Source of the DNA: Alcanivorax sp. 24
GTDB lineage: Bacteria > Pseudomonadota > Gammaproteobacteria > Pseudomonadales > Alcanivoracaceae
Direction: 5' to 3'
Assembly: GCF_004360225.1 (NCBI RefSeq)
Contig: NZ_SNUA01000004.1
Span: 124,001 to 188,000 of the forward strand
DNA: 64,000 nt
A model generated the notes under the pieces. The model searched no databases. It was not told where the DNA came from and saw only the letters and a list, made by a program, of their open reading frames with translations. Shown here in pieces: positions 18,593 to 28,283 of the stretch; the stretch's first letter is position 1; each line of letters starts with the position of its first letter. The translations under genes were made by a program, and so were the position numbers.

Positions 18593-18897
18593 CTTGTTCT
18601 CCGAGCAACTACACCGTCACGGTGGGAACCGCAACCGGGCCGGCGCCCATAAAAAGATCAGGCAACCGAAGGTACCGGCTCTGCTACAGGCCGGTAAGGA
18701 AGGATTGTTCTGTATTCCGTAATGGCTGCTCTTGGCCTTCCAGGGCTTGAGCGTTACTCCGTGGATCGGACCCGGGAACCCGTTCGGGGTTCAGGAGCAC
18801 TTACATTCGATACAAAAGACCACGGAGTATGACACTGCATTGTGCAGTCATTATATGACAGGGAAAAGGGAAAGCCGGCGGGAGGACCCCGCCGGCC
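18593..18897. other. Intergenic region upstream of the RND operon
   Basis: No gene is seen in these 305 bp. The region should hold the promoter of the leftward RND operon. It contains a small palindrome ACTGCA-TTG-TGCAGT (18834-18848) of unknown use and, at its right end, the terminator of the acyl-CoA ligase gene. No regulator gene accompanies the operon. Confidence 0.6.
18870..18897 (-). terminator. Rho-independent terminator of the acyl-CoA ligase gene
   Basis: Read leftward, the stem GCCGGCGGGG/CCCGCCGGC lies just after the ligase stop codon and is followed by TTTCCCTTTTCCC. The arms on the plus strand are 18874-18882 and 18888-18896. Confidence 0.75.
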
Positions 18898-18903
18898 AGG
18901 GGA

Positions 18904-20538
18904 TCAGACCAGTTCCGCGCGCATCTTCTTCTTGTCCAGTTTACCCACGGAGGTGCGCGGCAGCTCCTCCACGAACACCACTCGATCTGGAATGCCATAG
19001 CGGCTGATCACACCTTTTTCCGCGTAATCCGCCACCATATCGATGATCGTCCGTGCTTCCACCTCGGTGCCCTTGACCACCAGCGCCACCGGGCGCTCAC
19101 CCCATTTTTCGTCCGGCACGCCCACCACGGCGCACTCACGCACGGCGTCGTGCTGAAGAATCAGGCTTTCCAGATCCAGGGAAGAGACCCATTCACCACC
19201 GGTTTTGATCACGTCCTTGATGCGGTCGGTGATTTTCAGCCAGCCATCGGCATCGATCACACCAATATCCCCGGTGTGCATCCAGCCGCCGCGCCACAGC
19301 TCCCGGGAGTTGGACTCATCCTTCAGGTAACCCTGGGTCAGCCAGGGGGCGCGCAACACCAGTTCGCCCTGAGCCTTGCCATCATGGGGCACATCGTTCA
19401 TGTCACCATCGACGATGCGCCATTGCACCATGGGTACCGGACGGCCTGTGCGGGTGCGGTAATCCGCCTGGGTTTCCAGATCCGCCTGTTCCAGTTCCGG
19501 CGTCAACAGAGCGAGGGAGATCAGCGGACAGGTCTCGCTCATGCCATAACCGCTGTAGATGTCGATGCCGCGCTCCAGGGCGCTTTTGGCCAGCGGCTTG
19601 GGCAACGCGGAACCGCCGATGATCACTTTCCAGCCACTCAGATCAATGCTTTTCACCGCCTCGGATTGCAGCAGCATCTGGATGATGGTGGGCACGCAGT
19701 GGGAGAAGGTCACCTTTTCAGTGATCAGCAGTTTGAGCAGGGTTTCCGGTACATAACGACCCGGGTAGACCTGCTTGACCCCCAACAGCGTGGCGACAAA
19801 GGGGACGCCCCAGGCATGCACGTGGAACATCGGCGTGATCGGCATGTAGACGTCGTTCTGGTTGAAACGACCATGACCGGTGCCCGTCAGAGCGGCACGA
19901 CCGGCAAAGGTGTGCAATACCAGCTGCCGGTGGGAGAAATACACTCCTTTGGGCAGGCCGGTGGTGCCCGTGGTGTAGAACGTGGTGGCGCGGGTGTTCT
20001 CGTCCAGCTCCGGGAAATCGAATTGGGCGGAAGCCTGGGCCACCAGCGCCTCGTACTCTCCGGCCAGATCAATGGTGGTATCGGTGTCGCCGCCTTCATC
20101 ATCCAGCAGGATGTAAGTCTTGACCGTCTCGATGCGGTCCTTGATCTGGTCCAGCACAGGCAAAAACTCCCGGTTCACCAGAACCACGTCATCCTCGGCG
20201 TGGTTGATGGTGTAGAGAATCTGCTCCGGACTCAGACGCACGTTCACGGTGTGCAGCACCGCGCCCATCATCGGCACGGCGAAGAAAGCTTCCAGGTAAC
20301 GGTGGGTATCCCAGTCCATCACCGCCACGGTATCACCGGGTTTCACCCCTTGCTGCTGCAAGGCACTGGCGAGACGAGCAACCCGCTCCCCCATTTCCCG
20401 ATAGGTCATCCGCCGCTGATCGGCGTAGACGATTTCCTGATTGGGTGCGTTGCGAACGCCGGCCTCCAGGATACTGTTGATCAAGAGCGGTGACTCCACG
20501 GCTTCCGCGGTACGCTGGATGGTCAGATCGTTGCTCAT
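18904..20538 (-). CDS. Medium/long-chain fatty acyl-CoA ligase (AlkK-like, ANL superfamily)
   Basis: Activates fatty acids to acyl-CoA through an acyl-adenylate in the cytoplasm. The 544-residue protein carries the P-loop-like motif [10 protein letters not shown] (about residues 180-190), the A5 motif YGMSETCPL, the hinge [18 protein letters not shown] and the catalytic lysine near the C terminus in [14 protein letters not shown]. The overall pattern ([11 protein letters not shown] and HVHAWGVPF) matches AlkK-type ligases of alkane degraders. It is leftward, with fumC upstream separated by a 207-bp space rich in hairpins, so it is probably transcribed from its own promoter. It ends at a clear terminator. 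Fatty acids from alkane oxidation are the likely substrates (inference). Confidence 0.92.
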   Translation of the reverse strand: MSNDLTIQRTAEAVESPLLINSILEAGVRNAPNQEIVYADQRRMTYREMGERVARLASALQQQGVKPGDTVAVMDWDTHRYLEAFFAVPMMGAVLHTVNVRLSPEQILYTINHAEDDVVLVNREFLPVLDQIKDRIETVKTYILLDDEGGDTDTTIDLAGEYEALVAQASAQFDFPELDENTRATTFYTTGTTGLPKGVYFSHRQLVLHTFAGRAALTGTGHGRFNQNDVYMPITPMFHVHAWGVPFVATLLGVKQVYPGRYVPETLLKLLITEKVTFSHCVPTIIQMLLQSEAVKSIDLSGWKVIIGGSALPKPLAKSALERGIDIYSGYGMSETCPLISLALLTPELEQADLETQADYRTRTGRPVPMVQWRIVDGDMNDVPHDGKAQGELVLRAPWLTQGYLKDESNSRELWRGGWMHTGDIGVIDADGWLKITDRIKDVIKTGGEWVSSLDLESLILQHDAVRECAVVGVPDEKWGERPVALVVKGTEVEARTIIDMVADYAEKGVISRYGIPDRVVFVEELPRTSVGKLDKKKMRAELV

Positions 20539-20613
20539 CGGTTACTACTCTCCACGTTTTTATTGTGACAGTGGCGAATCCGGAATATAGGCGCCACGCC
20601 CGACTTCCCCAGG

Positions 20614-20687
20614 AACAATCGCCGGGAGCGATTGTTGACGTTGCCTTGGCAACGGCCTGGAGGGTGACCGCCAGGGGCGGTGGTCAC
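20614..20687. repeat. Cluster of three adjacent stem-loops
   Basis: In the 207-bp space between fumC and the acyl-CoA ligase gene lie three hairpins in a row. The first is AACAATCGC-CGGGA-GCGATTGTT (perfect, 20614-20636). The second is GTTGCC-TT-GGCAAC (20640-20653). The third is imperfect, GTGACCGCC with GGCGGTGGTCAC (20664-20687, three-base bulge). None has a T tract. They may terminate fumC transcription or shape the ligase leader. Confidence 0.65.
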
Positions 20688-20745
20688 AAAAGCCCGGCGC
20701 CAAGCCTGTCACAGCTGATCGTCGAGGTCACGACCGGCGACTGAC

Positions 20746-22128
20746 TCAAGAGTCAGAGGCCGCCGGGTGAGTCAGTTTGAGCGGATCGAGCAAGGCAGTG
20801 AGTTCCTCCACCGACAGATCGGTCTGCTCGGCGGCGACGTCGATCACCGGCCGGCCACTGGCGAACGCTTGTTTGGCAATGGCCGCCGCCTTCTCGTAGC
20901 CAATGACGGGGTTCAGGGCCGTGACCAGGATCGGATTCCGCCCCACTCCCTCGGCCAGATGCTCACGATTGTAAGTCAGGCCGGCGATGGCCTGATCCGC
21001 CAGATTACGGCAACTGTTGGACAGCCACTCCAGCATATCCAGGAGATTGGCGGCCACCAACGGCAACATGACATTGAGTTGAAAATTACCGCTCTGCGCC
21101 GCCACCGTATTGGCCTGATCCAGCCCCATCACCTGCGCGGCGACCATGGTGGCGGACTCACAGATCACCGGGTTGACCTTCCCCGGCATGATCGACGATC
21201 CCGGCTGGGTGGCCGGGAGCTGAATTTCCGCCAGGCCGTGAATCGGACCAGAGTTCATCCAGCGCAGGTCATTGCTGATCTTCATCAACACCACCGCCAG
21301 ACTCCGCAACGCCGATGACAGCGCCAGTGGCGCATCCACGGCACTCTGCGCCACGGCCGGATACGGCATGGCGGTAAAGGGATGCCCGGTTTCATCGGAC
21401 AGCACATCAACAAAGCGTTCCGCGAATTCGGCATGAGCATTGATACCGGTCCCGACCGCGGTACCGCCCTGCGGCAACGCATGCAGCTCCTCCCGGGCGC
21501 CGGCCAGGCGCTGGCTGGCGGCCTGCAGTTGCAGCACCCAGGTGCGCAACTCCTGTTCCACCGTCACCGGCATGGCGTCCATCAGGTGAGTACGGCCGGT
21601 TTTGACCAGATCCCTGCCTTCCCCGGCTTTCGACCCCAGCGTGGTGATCAAATGCTCAAGGGCTGGCATCAACTGTTCGTTGACGGCGATCGCCGAGGAG
21701 ACATGAATGGCGGTGGGGATGGTGTCATTGCTGCTCTGTCCAAGGTTGACGTGATCGTTGGGATGCACGTCGACGCCGCGGGTCTGGCACAGATGGGCCA
21801 CCACCTCGTTGACGTTCATATTGGTGCTGGTACCGGAACCGGTCTGGAACACGTCCACCGGGAACTGGTCGGCGTGCTCACCACGGATCAGTGCTTCGCA
21901 GACCGAACGGATCGCATTGCCCCGCTCCTCGGACAGCAGCGCCAGATCCACATTCACCGACGCCGCGCAGTGTTTGATCCGGGCCACGGCCTGAATGAAC
22001 CGGGGCGGCAACCGACGTCCACTGATCGGAAAATTATTCACCGCGCGCTGGGTCTGCGCGCCCCACAACGCCGTCTTTGGCACCGCCACTTCGCCCAGGG
22101 AATCCTTCTCCACCCGTGTGTCACTCAT
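20746..22128 (-). CDS. fumC: Class II fumarate hydratase
   Basis: The iron-independent fumarase of the TCA cycle, a cytoplasmic homotetramer of the aspartase/fumarase superfamily. The 460 residues contain the signature loop GSSIMPGKVNP with the catalytic serine (about residue 318), the substrate-binding TGRTHLMDAMPVT and the N-terminal GSGTSTNMNVNEV. The start MSDTRVEKDSLGEVAVP is standard, with GGAGAA upstream. An oxidative-stress-resistant fumarase is the usual role of FumC. The gene is transcribed leftward after the MaoC gene with a 105-bp gap. Confidence 0.96.
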   Translation of the reverse strand: MSDTRVEKDSLGEVAVPKTALWGAQTQRAVNNFPISGRRLPPRFIQAVARIKHCAASVNVDLALLSEERGNAIRSVCEALIRGEHADQFPVDVFQTGSGTSTNMNVNEVVAHLCQTRGVDVHPNDHVNLGQSSNDTIPTAIHVSSAIAVNEQLMPALEHLITTLGSKAGEGRDLVKTGRTHLMDAMPVTVEQELRTWVLQLQAASQRLAGAREELHALPQGGTAVGTGINAHAEFAERFVDVLSDETGHPFTAMPYPAVAQSAVDAPLALSSALRSLAVVLMKISNDLRWMNSGPIHGLAEIQLPATQPGSSIMPGKVNPVICESATMVAAQVMGLDQANTVAAQSGNFQLNVMLPLVAANLLDMLEWLSNSCRNLADQAIAGLTYNREHLAEGVGRNPILVTALNPVIGYEKAAAIAKQAFASGRPVIDVAAEQTDLSVEELTALLDPLKLTHPAASDS

Positions 22129-22233
22129 GACCGTTCTCCTCAGCCGGGAAGTGAAACCTCAGTATCGGCAAGGCCCGGTTGGACGTCCAGGGTGGCGCCG
22201 GCGATTCCGGCCATAGTCATGTTCGATACCGCA

Positions 22234-22710
22234 TCAAGCCGGCCGCTTCAGAATCAACCCCATGCCCTTGAAGCTGGCCACCACTTCACCATGCTGATTG
22301 ACGCCTTCCATCAATGAATAGATGAGGCCCCTATCCGGCTTGGAACGGGACGGGCGCGCCTCCAGAACCGTCGCCCGCATGGACAATCGATCACCGGGAC
22401 GTACCGGTCTGTGCCAGCGCACCTCATCCACTCCGGGAGAGGCCAGCCCCGCCACGGTGGAAACATAGTTATCCACCATCAGTCGCATCATCAGGCTGAG
22501 GGTGTGCCAGCCGCTGGCGATCAGCCCCTGGAACGGGCCGGCGGCGGCGGCCTCGGGATCCGTGTGCATCTTCTGGGGGTCGAAACGGCGGGCAAAGGAA
22601 AGGACCTCTTCCTCCTCCACGTCAATGGAGCCCAGATCATAGGTCGTGCCCACCAGGTAATCTTCAAAATAGCGGTCGTCCTGGGGCTTGCTGAAGTTCG
22701 TTATTGTCAT
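22234..22710 (-). CDS. MaoC-family (hot-dog fold) enoyl-CoA hydratase
   Basis: A 158-residue single hot-dog protein related to (R)-specific enoyl-CoA hydratases. The catalytic hydratase 2 signature is visible as FARRFDPQKMHTDPEAA, where the Asp and His form the active pair, followed by FQGLIASGWHTLSLMMRL. The start MTITNFSKPQDDRYFEDYLVG is typical of the MaoC dehydratase group. GGGAGAAC precedes the ATG. It could supply (R)-3-hydroxyacyl-CoA or take part in beta-oxidation; the neighbouring acyl-CoA ligase fits a lipid role but the genes are not in one clear operon. Confidence 0.88.
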   Translation of the reverse strand: MTITNFSKPQDDRYFEDYLVGTTYDLGSIDVEEEEVLSFARRFDPQKMHTDPEAAAAGPFQGLIASGWHTLSLMMRLMVDNYVSTVAGLASPGVDEVRWHRPVRPGDRLSMRATVLEARPSRSKPDRGLIYSLMEGVNQHGEVVASFKGMGLILKRPA

Positions 22711-22829
22711 CGTGTTCTCCCGTGCAAACGAAAGATCCGATCATAGCGCCGACCGGATGCCAATAACGACCCCATTCCCCCACGTCTCTGAGGTATTCTG
22801 GAGCCATCGCCGGGGCAAGGAGTGCAAGG

Positions 22830-24083
22830 ATGTTTTCAAAATGGCAGTGGCTGCTGGTCCAGTTCTCCCGCGCCCTCTGGGTTCGGGCCACCGCATTCGC
22901 CATTCTCGCCGTGGCGACGTCCTTGCTCGCCATTATCGGCCAGCGCTGGCTGCCCACGAACCTGCCGGTGAGCGTCGGTGCCAAGTCCGTGGACACCATT
23001 CTCAATGTGCTGGCCTCCAGCATGCTGGCGGTCACCACCTTCTCTCTCAGTGTCATGGTCAGCGCCTACGGCGCCGCCACCACCAACGTGACACCCCGGG
23101 CCACCCGGTTGCTGATGCAGGACACCACTACTCAGAACGTGCTGGCCACCTTTATTGGTTCCTTCCTGTTCAGCCTGGTCGGACTGGTGGCGCTCAGCAC
23201 CGGTGCCTATGGCGAGGGCGGTCGGGTGATTCTGTTTCTGGTCACCCTGGTGGTCATCGTTATCATCGTCGTGACTATTTTGCGCTGGATTGAACATCTG
23301 TCGCGCCTCGGCCGGGTCGGGGAAACCACCGACCGCGTTGAACAAGCCACTCGCGCGGCCATTGTTCAACGCGCCACCAACCCGGCTCTGGGCGGTAAGT
23401 CCTGGTCCCCGGAACAGTCGATCCCGGACCAGGCGCTTCCCGTTTACCCAACCTTGGTGGGCTACATCCAACATGTGGATGTGGAGGCACTCGCTCAATG
23501 GGCGGAACAGAACAACGCCGAGATTTACCTGACCGCCCTTCCCGGCCGTTTTGTGCATCCGGCCCGGCCTATTGCCTGGCTGATCGGCGCCACCGGCGAT
23601 GACGCCTCTTCAGTGCGCGACCATTTCACCGTGGATGACGAGCGCTCCTTCGATCAGGATCCACGTTTCGGTCTGGTGGTGCTCTCCGAAATAGCGTCGC
23701 GGGCGTTGTCCCCGGCGGTTAACGACCCCGGCACCGCCATCGATGTGATCGGACGGGCGGTGCGGGTTCTGCATCACTGGCATACCCAGCGCAACGAAGC
23801 GGACGAGACCGTGCGCTGGCCCCGGATCCGGGTTCCCTTGCTCAACGAACGGGAATTTTTCGACGACCTGTTCAACCCCATCGCCCGGGACGGCGCGGCC
23901 CTGCTGGAAGTGCAGATTCGTCTGCAAAAAGCCTTCATGGCATTGGCCTCCCACGGCGGCGCCTTTCGCGCCAGCGCCCGGCTTCATGCCGGGTTGGCGC
24001 TGGCGCGAGCGGAACAGGCGCTGACATTGGAGCGGGACAGGGAGGAATTACGCACGCTGGCGCGCTGGCTGGAGCAGGATTAA
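22830..24083 (+). CDS. DUF2254 inner-membrane protein
   Basis: A 417-residue membrane protein of unknown function. The first 165 residues hold four hydrophobic segments (around residues 17-38, 60-82, 103-125 and 132-155) and the family motif FSLSVMVSAYGAATTNVTPRA between the second and third. The remaining 250 residues are soluble and include the conserved DPRFGLVVLSEIASRALSPAVNDPGTA. DUF2254 is widespread but uncharacterised. The gene is rightward and convergent with mnmE, with only six bases between stops. Confidence 0.88.
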   Translation: MFSKWQWLLVQFSRALWVRATAFAILAVATSLLAIIGQRWLPTNLPVSVGAKSVDTILNVLASSMLAVTTFSLSVMVSAYGAATTNVTPRATRLLMQDTTTQNVLATFIGSFLFSLVGLVALSTGAYGEGGRVILFLVTLVVIVIIVVTILRWIEHLSRLGRVGETTDRVEQATRAAIVQRATNPALGGKSWSPEQSIPDQALPVYPTLVGYIQHVDVEALAQWAEQNNAEIYLTALPGRFVHPARPIAWLIGATGDDASSVRDHFTVDDERSFDQDPRFGLVVLSEIASRALSPAVNDPGTAIDVIGRAVRVLHHWHTQRNEADETVRWPRIRVPLLNEREFFDDLFNPIARDGAALLEVQIRLQKAFMALASHGGAFRASARLHAGLALARAEQALTLERDREELRTLARWLEQD

Positions 24084-24089
24084 GCCCGG

Positions 24090-25466
24090 TTATTTGCCGA
24101 TGCAGAAAGACGAGAAAATCCGCCCCAGAAGATCGTCGGCGGTGAACACCCCGGTGATGTCTTCAAGGGCCTTCTGCGCGGCGCGCAAGTCCTCGGCAAG
24201 CAGTTCGCCGGCGGCGTGATCGCCCAGCTGGCGCTGACCTTTATCGAGCGCGGCCAGGGCCTGCTCCAGGGCGGTGATGTGGCGGCGGCGGGCGGAAAAC
24301 GGACTTTCGTCGGTACTCTGATAACCGGCCACGGTTTTCAGGTGCTCGCGCAGCACGTCCAGCCCTTCCCCCGAGGTGGCGGAAATCACAAAGGTGTCCG
24401 GGTTGCCCGCCAGAGGGCCGGGCTTCATACCGCTGAGATCGGCCTTGTTGAGTACGACGGTCACCGGCAGTTCCAGATTTTCCAGCTGCTTCTGGCTGTC
24501 CGGTAACAGCTGCCCCGGATCCTTCAGCGCTTCGGGTCCGGTTTGAGAATCCACCACTACCAGCAGCCGGTCCGCCTTGCGCATCTCCTCGTAGGCCCGG
24601 CGAATCCCTTCCTGCTCTACCCGGTCCGGGCTTTCACGCAAGCCGGCGGTGTCGATGAGGTTCAGAGGCAGGCCGTCGATCTGGATCGATTCACGCAGCA
24701 CGTCCCGAGTGGTGCCGGGCACTTCGGTAACAATGGCGGCGTCGAAACCGGCCAGGCGGTTCATCAGGGAGGACTTGCCGGCATTGGGCCGCCCTGCGAT
24801 AACCAGAGTCAGCCCTTCACGGACCAGGCGCCCCTGGCGGGCGGTGGCGAGCACCCGGTTCACTTGCGCCAACAACGCCGCCAAATCGGAGGCCACTCTC
24901 CCATCGGAGAGAAAGTCGATCTCCTCCTCGGGAAAATCGATGGCGGCTTCCACATAGATACGCAGTTGGATCAACTGCTCCACCAACCGATTTACTTCCT
25001 CGGAAAACGCCCCCTGCAGGGAGCGCAGAGCGGCGCGGGCTGACGCCTGGGTGCCGGCATCGACGAGATCGGCGATGGCCTCGGCCTGGGCCAGATCCAG
25101 TTTGTCGTTGAGAAACGCCCGCTGGGAGAACTCACCGGGCCGCGCCTGACGGGCCCCGTGGTACAGGCAGGCGCGCACCAGCATGTCCAGCACCACCGGG
25201 CCTCCGTGGCCCTGGAACTCCACCACATCCTCGCCAGTAAAAGAGCCGGGCCCGGGGAACGATAACACCAGCCCCTCATCAATGACGTCGCCCTGTTCAT
25301 CGCGAAAACGGCGAAAATGGGCCTGACGCGGCTGTAGTGGCTGGTCGCCGACCACGCCGGCGGCGATGTCCAGCGCGCGATCACCGGAAAGTCGCACCAC
25401 GCCGACACCGCCACGGCCGGGAGCGGTGGCGATGGCGACGATGGTATCGGAATCAGTGGCGGACAT
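24090..25466 (-). CDS. mnmE: tRNA modification GTPase MnmE
   Basis: GTPase partner of MnmG in wobble-uridine modification. Residues 1-120 form the folate-binding N-terminal domain, and the G domain (about 215-375) has G1 [10 protein letters not shown]2 VPGTTRD, G3 DTAG and G4 NKAD. The protein ends in CIGK, the conserved C-terminal cysteine motif. The start chosen is ATG 25466 ([20 protein letters not shown]). The frame is open 13 codons further, but that extension overlaps the yidC-mnmE terminator zone and has no family similarity. The product is 458 residues. It is the last gene of the leftward rpmH-rnpA-yidC-mnmE group. Confidence 0.96.
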   Translation of the reverse strand: MSATDSDTIVAIATAPGRGGVGVVRLSGDRALDIAAGVVGDQPLQPRQAHFRRFRDEQGDVIDEGLVLSFPGPGSFTGEDVVEFQGHGGPVVLDMLVRACLYHGARQARPGEFSQRAFLNDKLDLAQAEAIADLVDAGTQASARAALRSLQGAFSEEVNRLVEQLIQLRIYVEAAIDFPEEEIDFLSDGRVASDLAALLAQVNRVLATARQGRLVREGLTLVIAGRPNAGKSSLMNRLAGFDAAIVTEVPGTTRDVLRESIQIDGLPLNLIDTAGLRESPDRVEQEGIRRAYEEMRKADRLLVVVDSQTGPEALKDPGQLLPDSQKQLENLELPVTVVLNKADLSGMKPGPLAGNPDTFVISATSGEGLDVLREHLKTVAGYQSTDESPFSARRRHITALEQALAALDKGQRQLGDHAAGELLAEDLRAAQKALEDITGVFTADDLLGRIFSSFCIGK

Positions 25467-25493
25467 GGCGTGCTTACCCGGAACCGGAATCAG

Positions 25494-25516
25494 AAAGGGG
25501 GCCAACGGCCCCCTTT
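25494..25516. terminator. Terminator between yidC and mnmE
   Basis: A perfect ten-base-pair stem AAAGGGGGCC/GGCCCCCTTT with a three-base loop lies just downstream of the yidC stop. Read leftward it is followed by TTTCTG, and read rightward by TTTTTCC. It probably ends or attenuates the rpmH-rnpA-yidC transcript before mnmE. Confidence 0.85.
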
Positions 25517-25521
25517 TTCCA

Positions 25522-27255
25522 TCATTCCCGTTCGATGCGGCGGGTAATGATGTATTGCTGGCCGATGGACAGCAGGTTGTTGGTCAACCAGTAGAGTACC
25601 AGACCGGCCGGGAACCACAGCATGAAGACCGAGAAAATGACCGGCATCCATTTCATCACCTGGGCCTGGGTGGGATCCGCCGGAGTCGGATTCAGGCGGG
25701 TCTGAAGGAACATGGAGGCGCCCATCAGAATCGGCAAGACGAAGTACGGGTCCATCACCGACAAATCCTGGATCCACAGGAAGAACGGCGCCTGGCGCAG
25801 CTCCACGGATTCCAGCAGCACATAGTAGAGAGCGATGAACACCGGCATTTGCACCAGGATCGGCAAGCAGCCGCCAAGCGGATTGATCTTCTCCCGCTGG
25901 AACAGCTTCATGGTTTCCATTTGCTGCTTCTGCTTGTCGCTCTTGTGTTCTTCCCGGATGCGCTGCATCTCCGGCGCTACTTTCCGCATCTTGGCCATGG
26001 AACGGTAGCTGGTGGCGCTGAGCTTGAAGAACAGGGCCTTGATGATAAAGGTCAGCAGGATGATGGCGACACCCCAGTTCCCCACACCGACACCCAGATC
26101 CATATTCAGGCCGAAGATGGAAAGCTTACCGCTTTGCAGGAACACCAGCAGAGCAAAGATCGGCTGGGACAGGAACCACAACCAACCGTAGTCCACGGTC
26201 ATATTCAGGCCAGGGCTGATCGCCTCCAGGTGATCCTGGATTTTCGGGCCGGCATAGAACTCGGCGTACATCTGTCCGGTTTTGCCGGGAGCCACCTGCT
26301 GTCCCTGGGAGACGAACCGCAACAGATACTGGTCACGGTTCTTCTGATACACGGTGGAATAGGTCTGCTGCAATTGCGGATCAGGGATCCAGGCGGACAG
26401 GAAATAGTGCTGAACCATGGCGATCCAGCCGCCTTCCTGCATGGTACGCAGGGAGGATTCTTCCATATCGCCGAATTTCAGCTTGTTGTACGGCTTTTCG
26501 CTGGACCAGTAAGCGGCGCCCAGATAAGTGGGCATCGGCGCGAACCCCTGCTTGGACAAGCCCGGATCATCGCCGCCATCACGCTTGATCTGGCCGTAGA
26601 GCTGGCCGCTCCAGGTCTCGCCACTGTTGTTCTCGACGATATGGGTCACCCGCACCAGATAGCTGCCACGCTCAAACGTGTAGCGCTTGGTGATCTTGGC
26701 GCCGCTGTCCTGGGTCAGCGTCAGATCCACGTTCAGTTCTTGGGCATCGCCCATCTGGTAGCTCTGCTCGGCGCTGCTCCATACCGGACGACCGGAAGCG
26801 GAATCGGTGCCGTTGGTGCCGATCAGACCCGTCTGAGCCACATAGGTGCGGGAAGAGGTGTTTTCCAGCAGCACGAAGGGCTGGTCCGGAGTGTCGGCGT
26901 GACGCGGATAAGCCGGCAGGCTCAAGCGTACGATGTCGCCACCACGGGGATCGATTTCCAGGTTCAGCACATCGGTGGCGACACGAATGGCGCGGCCACT
27001 CTGCGTTTTGGGGTTGTCTTGAACGCTGTCGCTGACTTCTCCGCCGGGAATGGAGACAGCCGTGGGATCGGCATGCTCCTGCGGATCGGGCACCAGGTCA
27101 TTATTGTCCGTGGTGTCGGCGTTATTGCCCGTCACTTGCTCGCTGATTTGCGGCTCGACGGTGTCCGGGGCAGCGTAGTCTCCCTGCCAGGCCTGAATCA
27201 TCAGGTAGGAGACAACGGCAATGCCCGTAATGACAAGGGCTCGGGGGATATCCAT
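25522..27255 (-). CDS. yidC: Membrane protein insertase YidC
   Basis: Inserts and folds inner-membrane proteins alone or with SecYEG. The 577-residue product has an N-terminal membrane anchor ([21 protein letters not shown]...), a large periplasmic beta-sandwich domain (about residues 60-340) and the conserved C-terminal five-helix core from about residue 350. Family motifs include [15 protein letters not shown], the cytoplasmic coiled region and [20 protein letters not shown]. An open frame extends to 27318, but ATG 27255 gives the canonical start. Only 40 bp separate it from rnpA, leaving no room for the yidD gene that usually lies here. Confidence 0.97.
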   Translation of the reverse strand: MDIPRALVITGIAVVSYLMIQAWQGDYAAPDTVEPQISEQVTGNNADTTDNNDLVPDPQEHADPTAVSIPGGEVSDSVQDNPKTQSGRAIRVATDVLNLEIDPRGGDIVRLSLPAYPRHADTPDQPFVLLENTSSRTYVAQTGLIGTNGTDSASGRPVWSSAEQSYQMGDAQELNVDLTLTQDSGAKITKRYTFERGSYLVRVTHIVENNSGETWSGQLYGQIKRDGGDDPGLSKQGFAPMPTYLGAAYWSSEKPYNKLKFGDMEESSLRTMQEGGWIAMVQHYFLSAWIPDPQLQQTYSTVYQKNRDQYLLRFVSQGQQVAPGKTGQMYAEFYAGPKIQDHLEAISPGLNMTVDYGWLWFLSQPIFALLVFLQSGKLSIFGLNMDLGVGVGNWGVAIILLTFIIKALFFKLSATSYRSMAKMRKVAPEMQRIREEHKSDKQKQQMETMKLFQREKINPLGGCLPILVQMPVFIALYYVLLESVELRQAPFFLWIQDLSVMDPYFVLPILMGASMFLQTRLNPTPADPTQAQVMKWMPVIFSVFMLWFPAGLVLYWLTNNLLSIGQQYIITRRIERE

Positions 27256-27295
27256 AGCTTTGTATTCGGCTGGCGGAAAAGCGGGGGGCAGTTTC

Positions 27296-27688
27296 TCAGT
27301 CTTGCCTACGCTTGGCAAGCAGCTTGTCGAACAGCCGCGCCAGCAAAGGGGTCCAGTTTTCCTTTTCGGCCGGCAGGGGGCCGCGCATTAACACCACGAT
27401 ATCGAGGCCGGCCAATTCATGCTGGCGTAAACGGAACTGTTCCCGGATCCGGCGTTTCACCGCACCACGGTCAACGGCATGCCGAATACGTCGTTTTGCG
27501 ATAACCAGACCCAGACGAGGGAAAGGCTGCTCGGTTTCTCGGGCCAGTAACAGAAAACATTGCTGACCAAGGCGCCAGTCCGGCTGGTCGAACACGGATT
27601 GGAAGGATTTGCCATCAAGCAGACGCAAACCGCGGGAGAACCCGAATCGGGGGGGCGTGTTCTGGGAAGGGGGTACTGATGGGCTCAC
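27296..27688 (-). CDS. rnpA: Ribonuclease P protein component, with an atypical RNR motif
   Basis: Protein subunit of RNase P, which matures tRNA 5' ends. The 130-residue basic protein has the family opening FGFSRGLRLLDGKSFQSVF and LGLVIAKRRIRHAVDR. It starts at GTG 27688, as no ATG lies near the conserved region, and carries a 14-residue N-terminal extension. Odd point: the signature that is normally RNRxKRxxR reads DRGAVKRRIRE, so the conserved Asn is Gly and the following Arg is Ala. The remaining basic residues are kept. The DNA supports this reading without a frameshift. It follows rpmH by 46 bp. Confidence 0.95.
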   Translation of the reverse strand: MSPSVPPSQNTPPRFGFSRGLRLLDGKSFQSVFDQPDWRLGQQCFLLLARETEQPFPRLGLVIAKRRIRHAVDRGAVKRRIREQFRLRQHELAGLDIVVLMRGPLPAEKENWTPLLARLFDKLLAKRRQD

Positions 27689-27734
27689 CGTGTCTGTTAC
27701 CCCGGTGATGCCACCAGAAGAAACAGCGATTGGC

Positions 27735-27869
27735 TTATACAGCCAACCGCTTGCGGCCTTTGGCGCGACGAGCGGCCAGTACCTTACGTCCGTTTTTGGT
27801 AGCCATGCGAGCGCGGAAGCCGTGGTTACGCTTACGCTTCAGATTGCTCGGCTGGAATGTGCGTTTCAT
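27735..27869 (-). CDS. rpmH: 50S ribosomal protein L34
   Basis: A 44-residue, very basic ribosomal protein of the large subunit. Translated leftward from ATG 27869 it begins [20 protein letters not shown] and ends RKRLAV with TAA at 27735, exactly the universal L34 length and pattern. It heads the rpmH-rnpA-yidC operon and is divergent from dnaA across oriC, the classic gammaproteobacterial arrangement. Confidence 0.97.
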   Translation of the reverse strand: MKRTFQPSNLKRKRNHGFRARMATKNGRKVLAARRAKGRKRLAV

Positions 27870-27958
27870 GGCGGCATCCCCGCTGTGGAAGTCTTAAGAG
27901 GGCGCGGATATTAGCCCTGGCGTGCGGTGCTGTCAAGTGCTTTGCCAAACGGAGGGTT

Positions 27959-28020
27959 TTGCTTATCAATATCTTTAAATATTTATTTTCTTATTTAGTG
28001 ATAGTTGTTTTTATAGGTAA
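27959..28020. other. AT-rich DNA unwinding element of oriC
   Basis: About 60 bp with very few G or C (for example CTTTAAATATTTATTTTC), by far the most AT-rich stretch noticed in this GC-rich window. It lies on the rpmH side of the DnaA boxes, where duplex opening would begin. Confidence 0.75.
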
Positions 28021-28210
28021 AGCCAATTCTGGGGATAAGCCTGGAAAGTGTAAGTAGATCAGTGCGTTGCGATGTGAGTAACCGGCGTATAACTGTGTGT
28101 AACTCCTGGTGACTAAGCTGGGACAAGCTGTCCGGAACTGTGGGAGAAATGGGTTCACCCGTTTATCCCCATACTTATACGGCCCCCTACCAACAGGCTT
28201 GCGGACATAG

Positions 28211-28219
28211 TTATCCACA
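28211..28219 (+). promoter_or_regulatory. Consensus DnaA box
   Basis: TTATCCACA, an exact match to the high-affinity DnaA box, lies 103 bp before the dnaA start codon. Confidence 0.9.
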
Positions 28220-28251
28220 GACGGGGGCCGAAAAAAAAAGACGTTCCGAGC

Positions 28252-28283
28252 TGTGGATAGTTACAGGCCCAGAGGTATAGAAT
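28252..28283 (+). promoter_or_regulatory. Candidate dnaA promoter overlapping a DnaA box
   Basis: TGTGGA (28252-28257) and TATAGA (28276-28281), spaced 18 bp, could serve as -35 and -10 elements. The -35 candidate lies inside a near-consensus DnaA box on the minus strand (28252-28260), which would give DnaA autorepression. This is inference from spacing only. Confidence 0.35.

Noticed and set aside
25366-27504. A 712-codon plus-strand open frame opposite mnmE, yidC and rnpA
   Set aside because: It spans three well-identified genes on the other strand and is composed of low-complexity H, Q and G-rich sequence without any recognisable motif.
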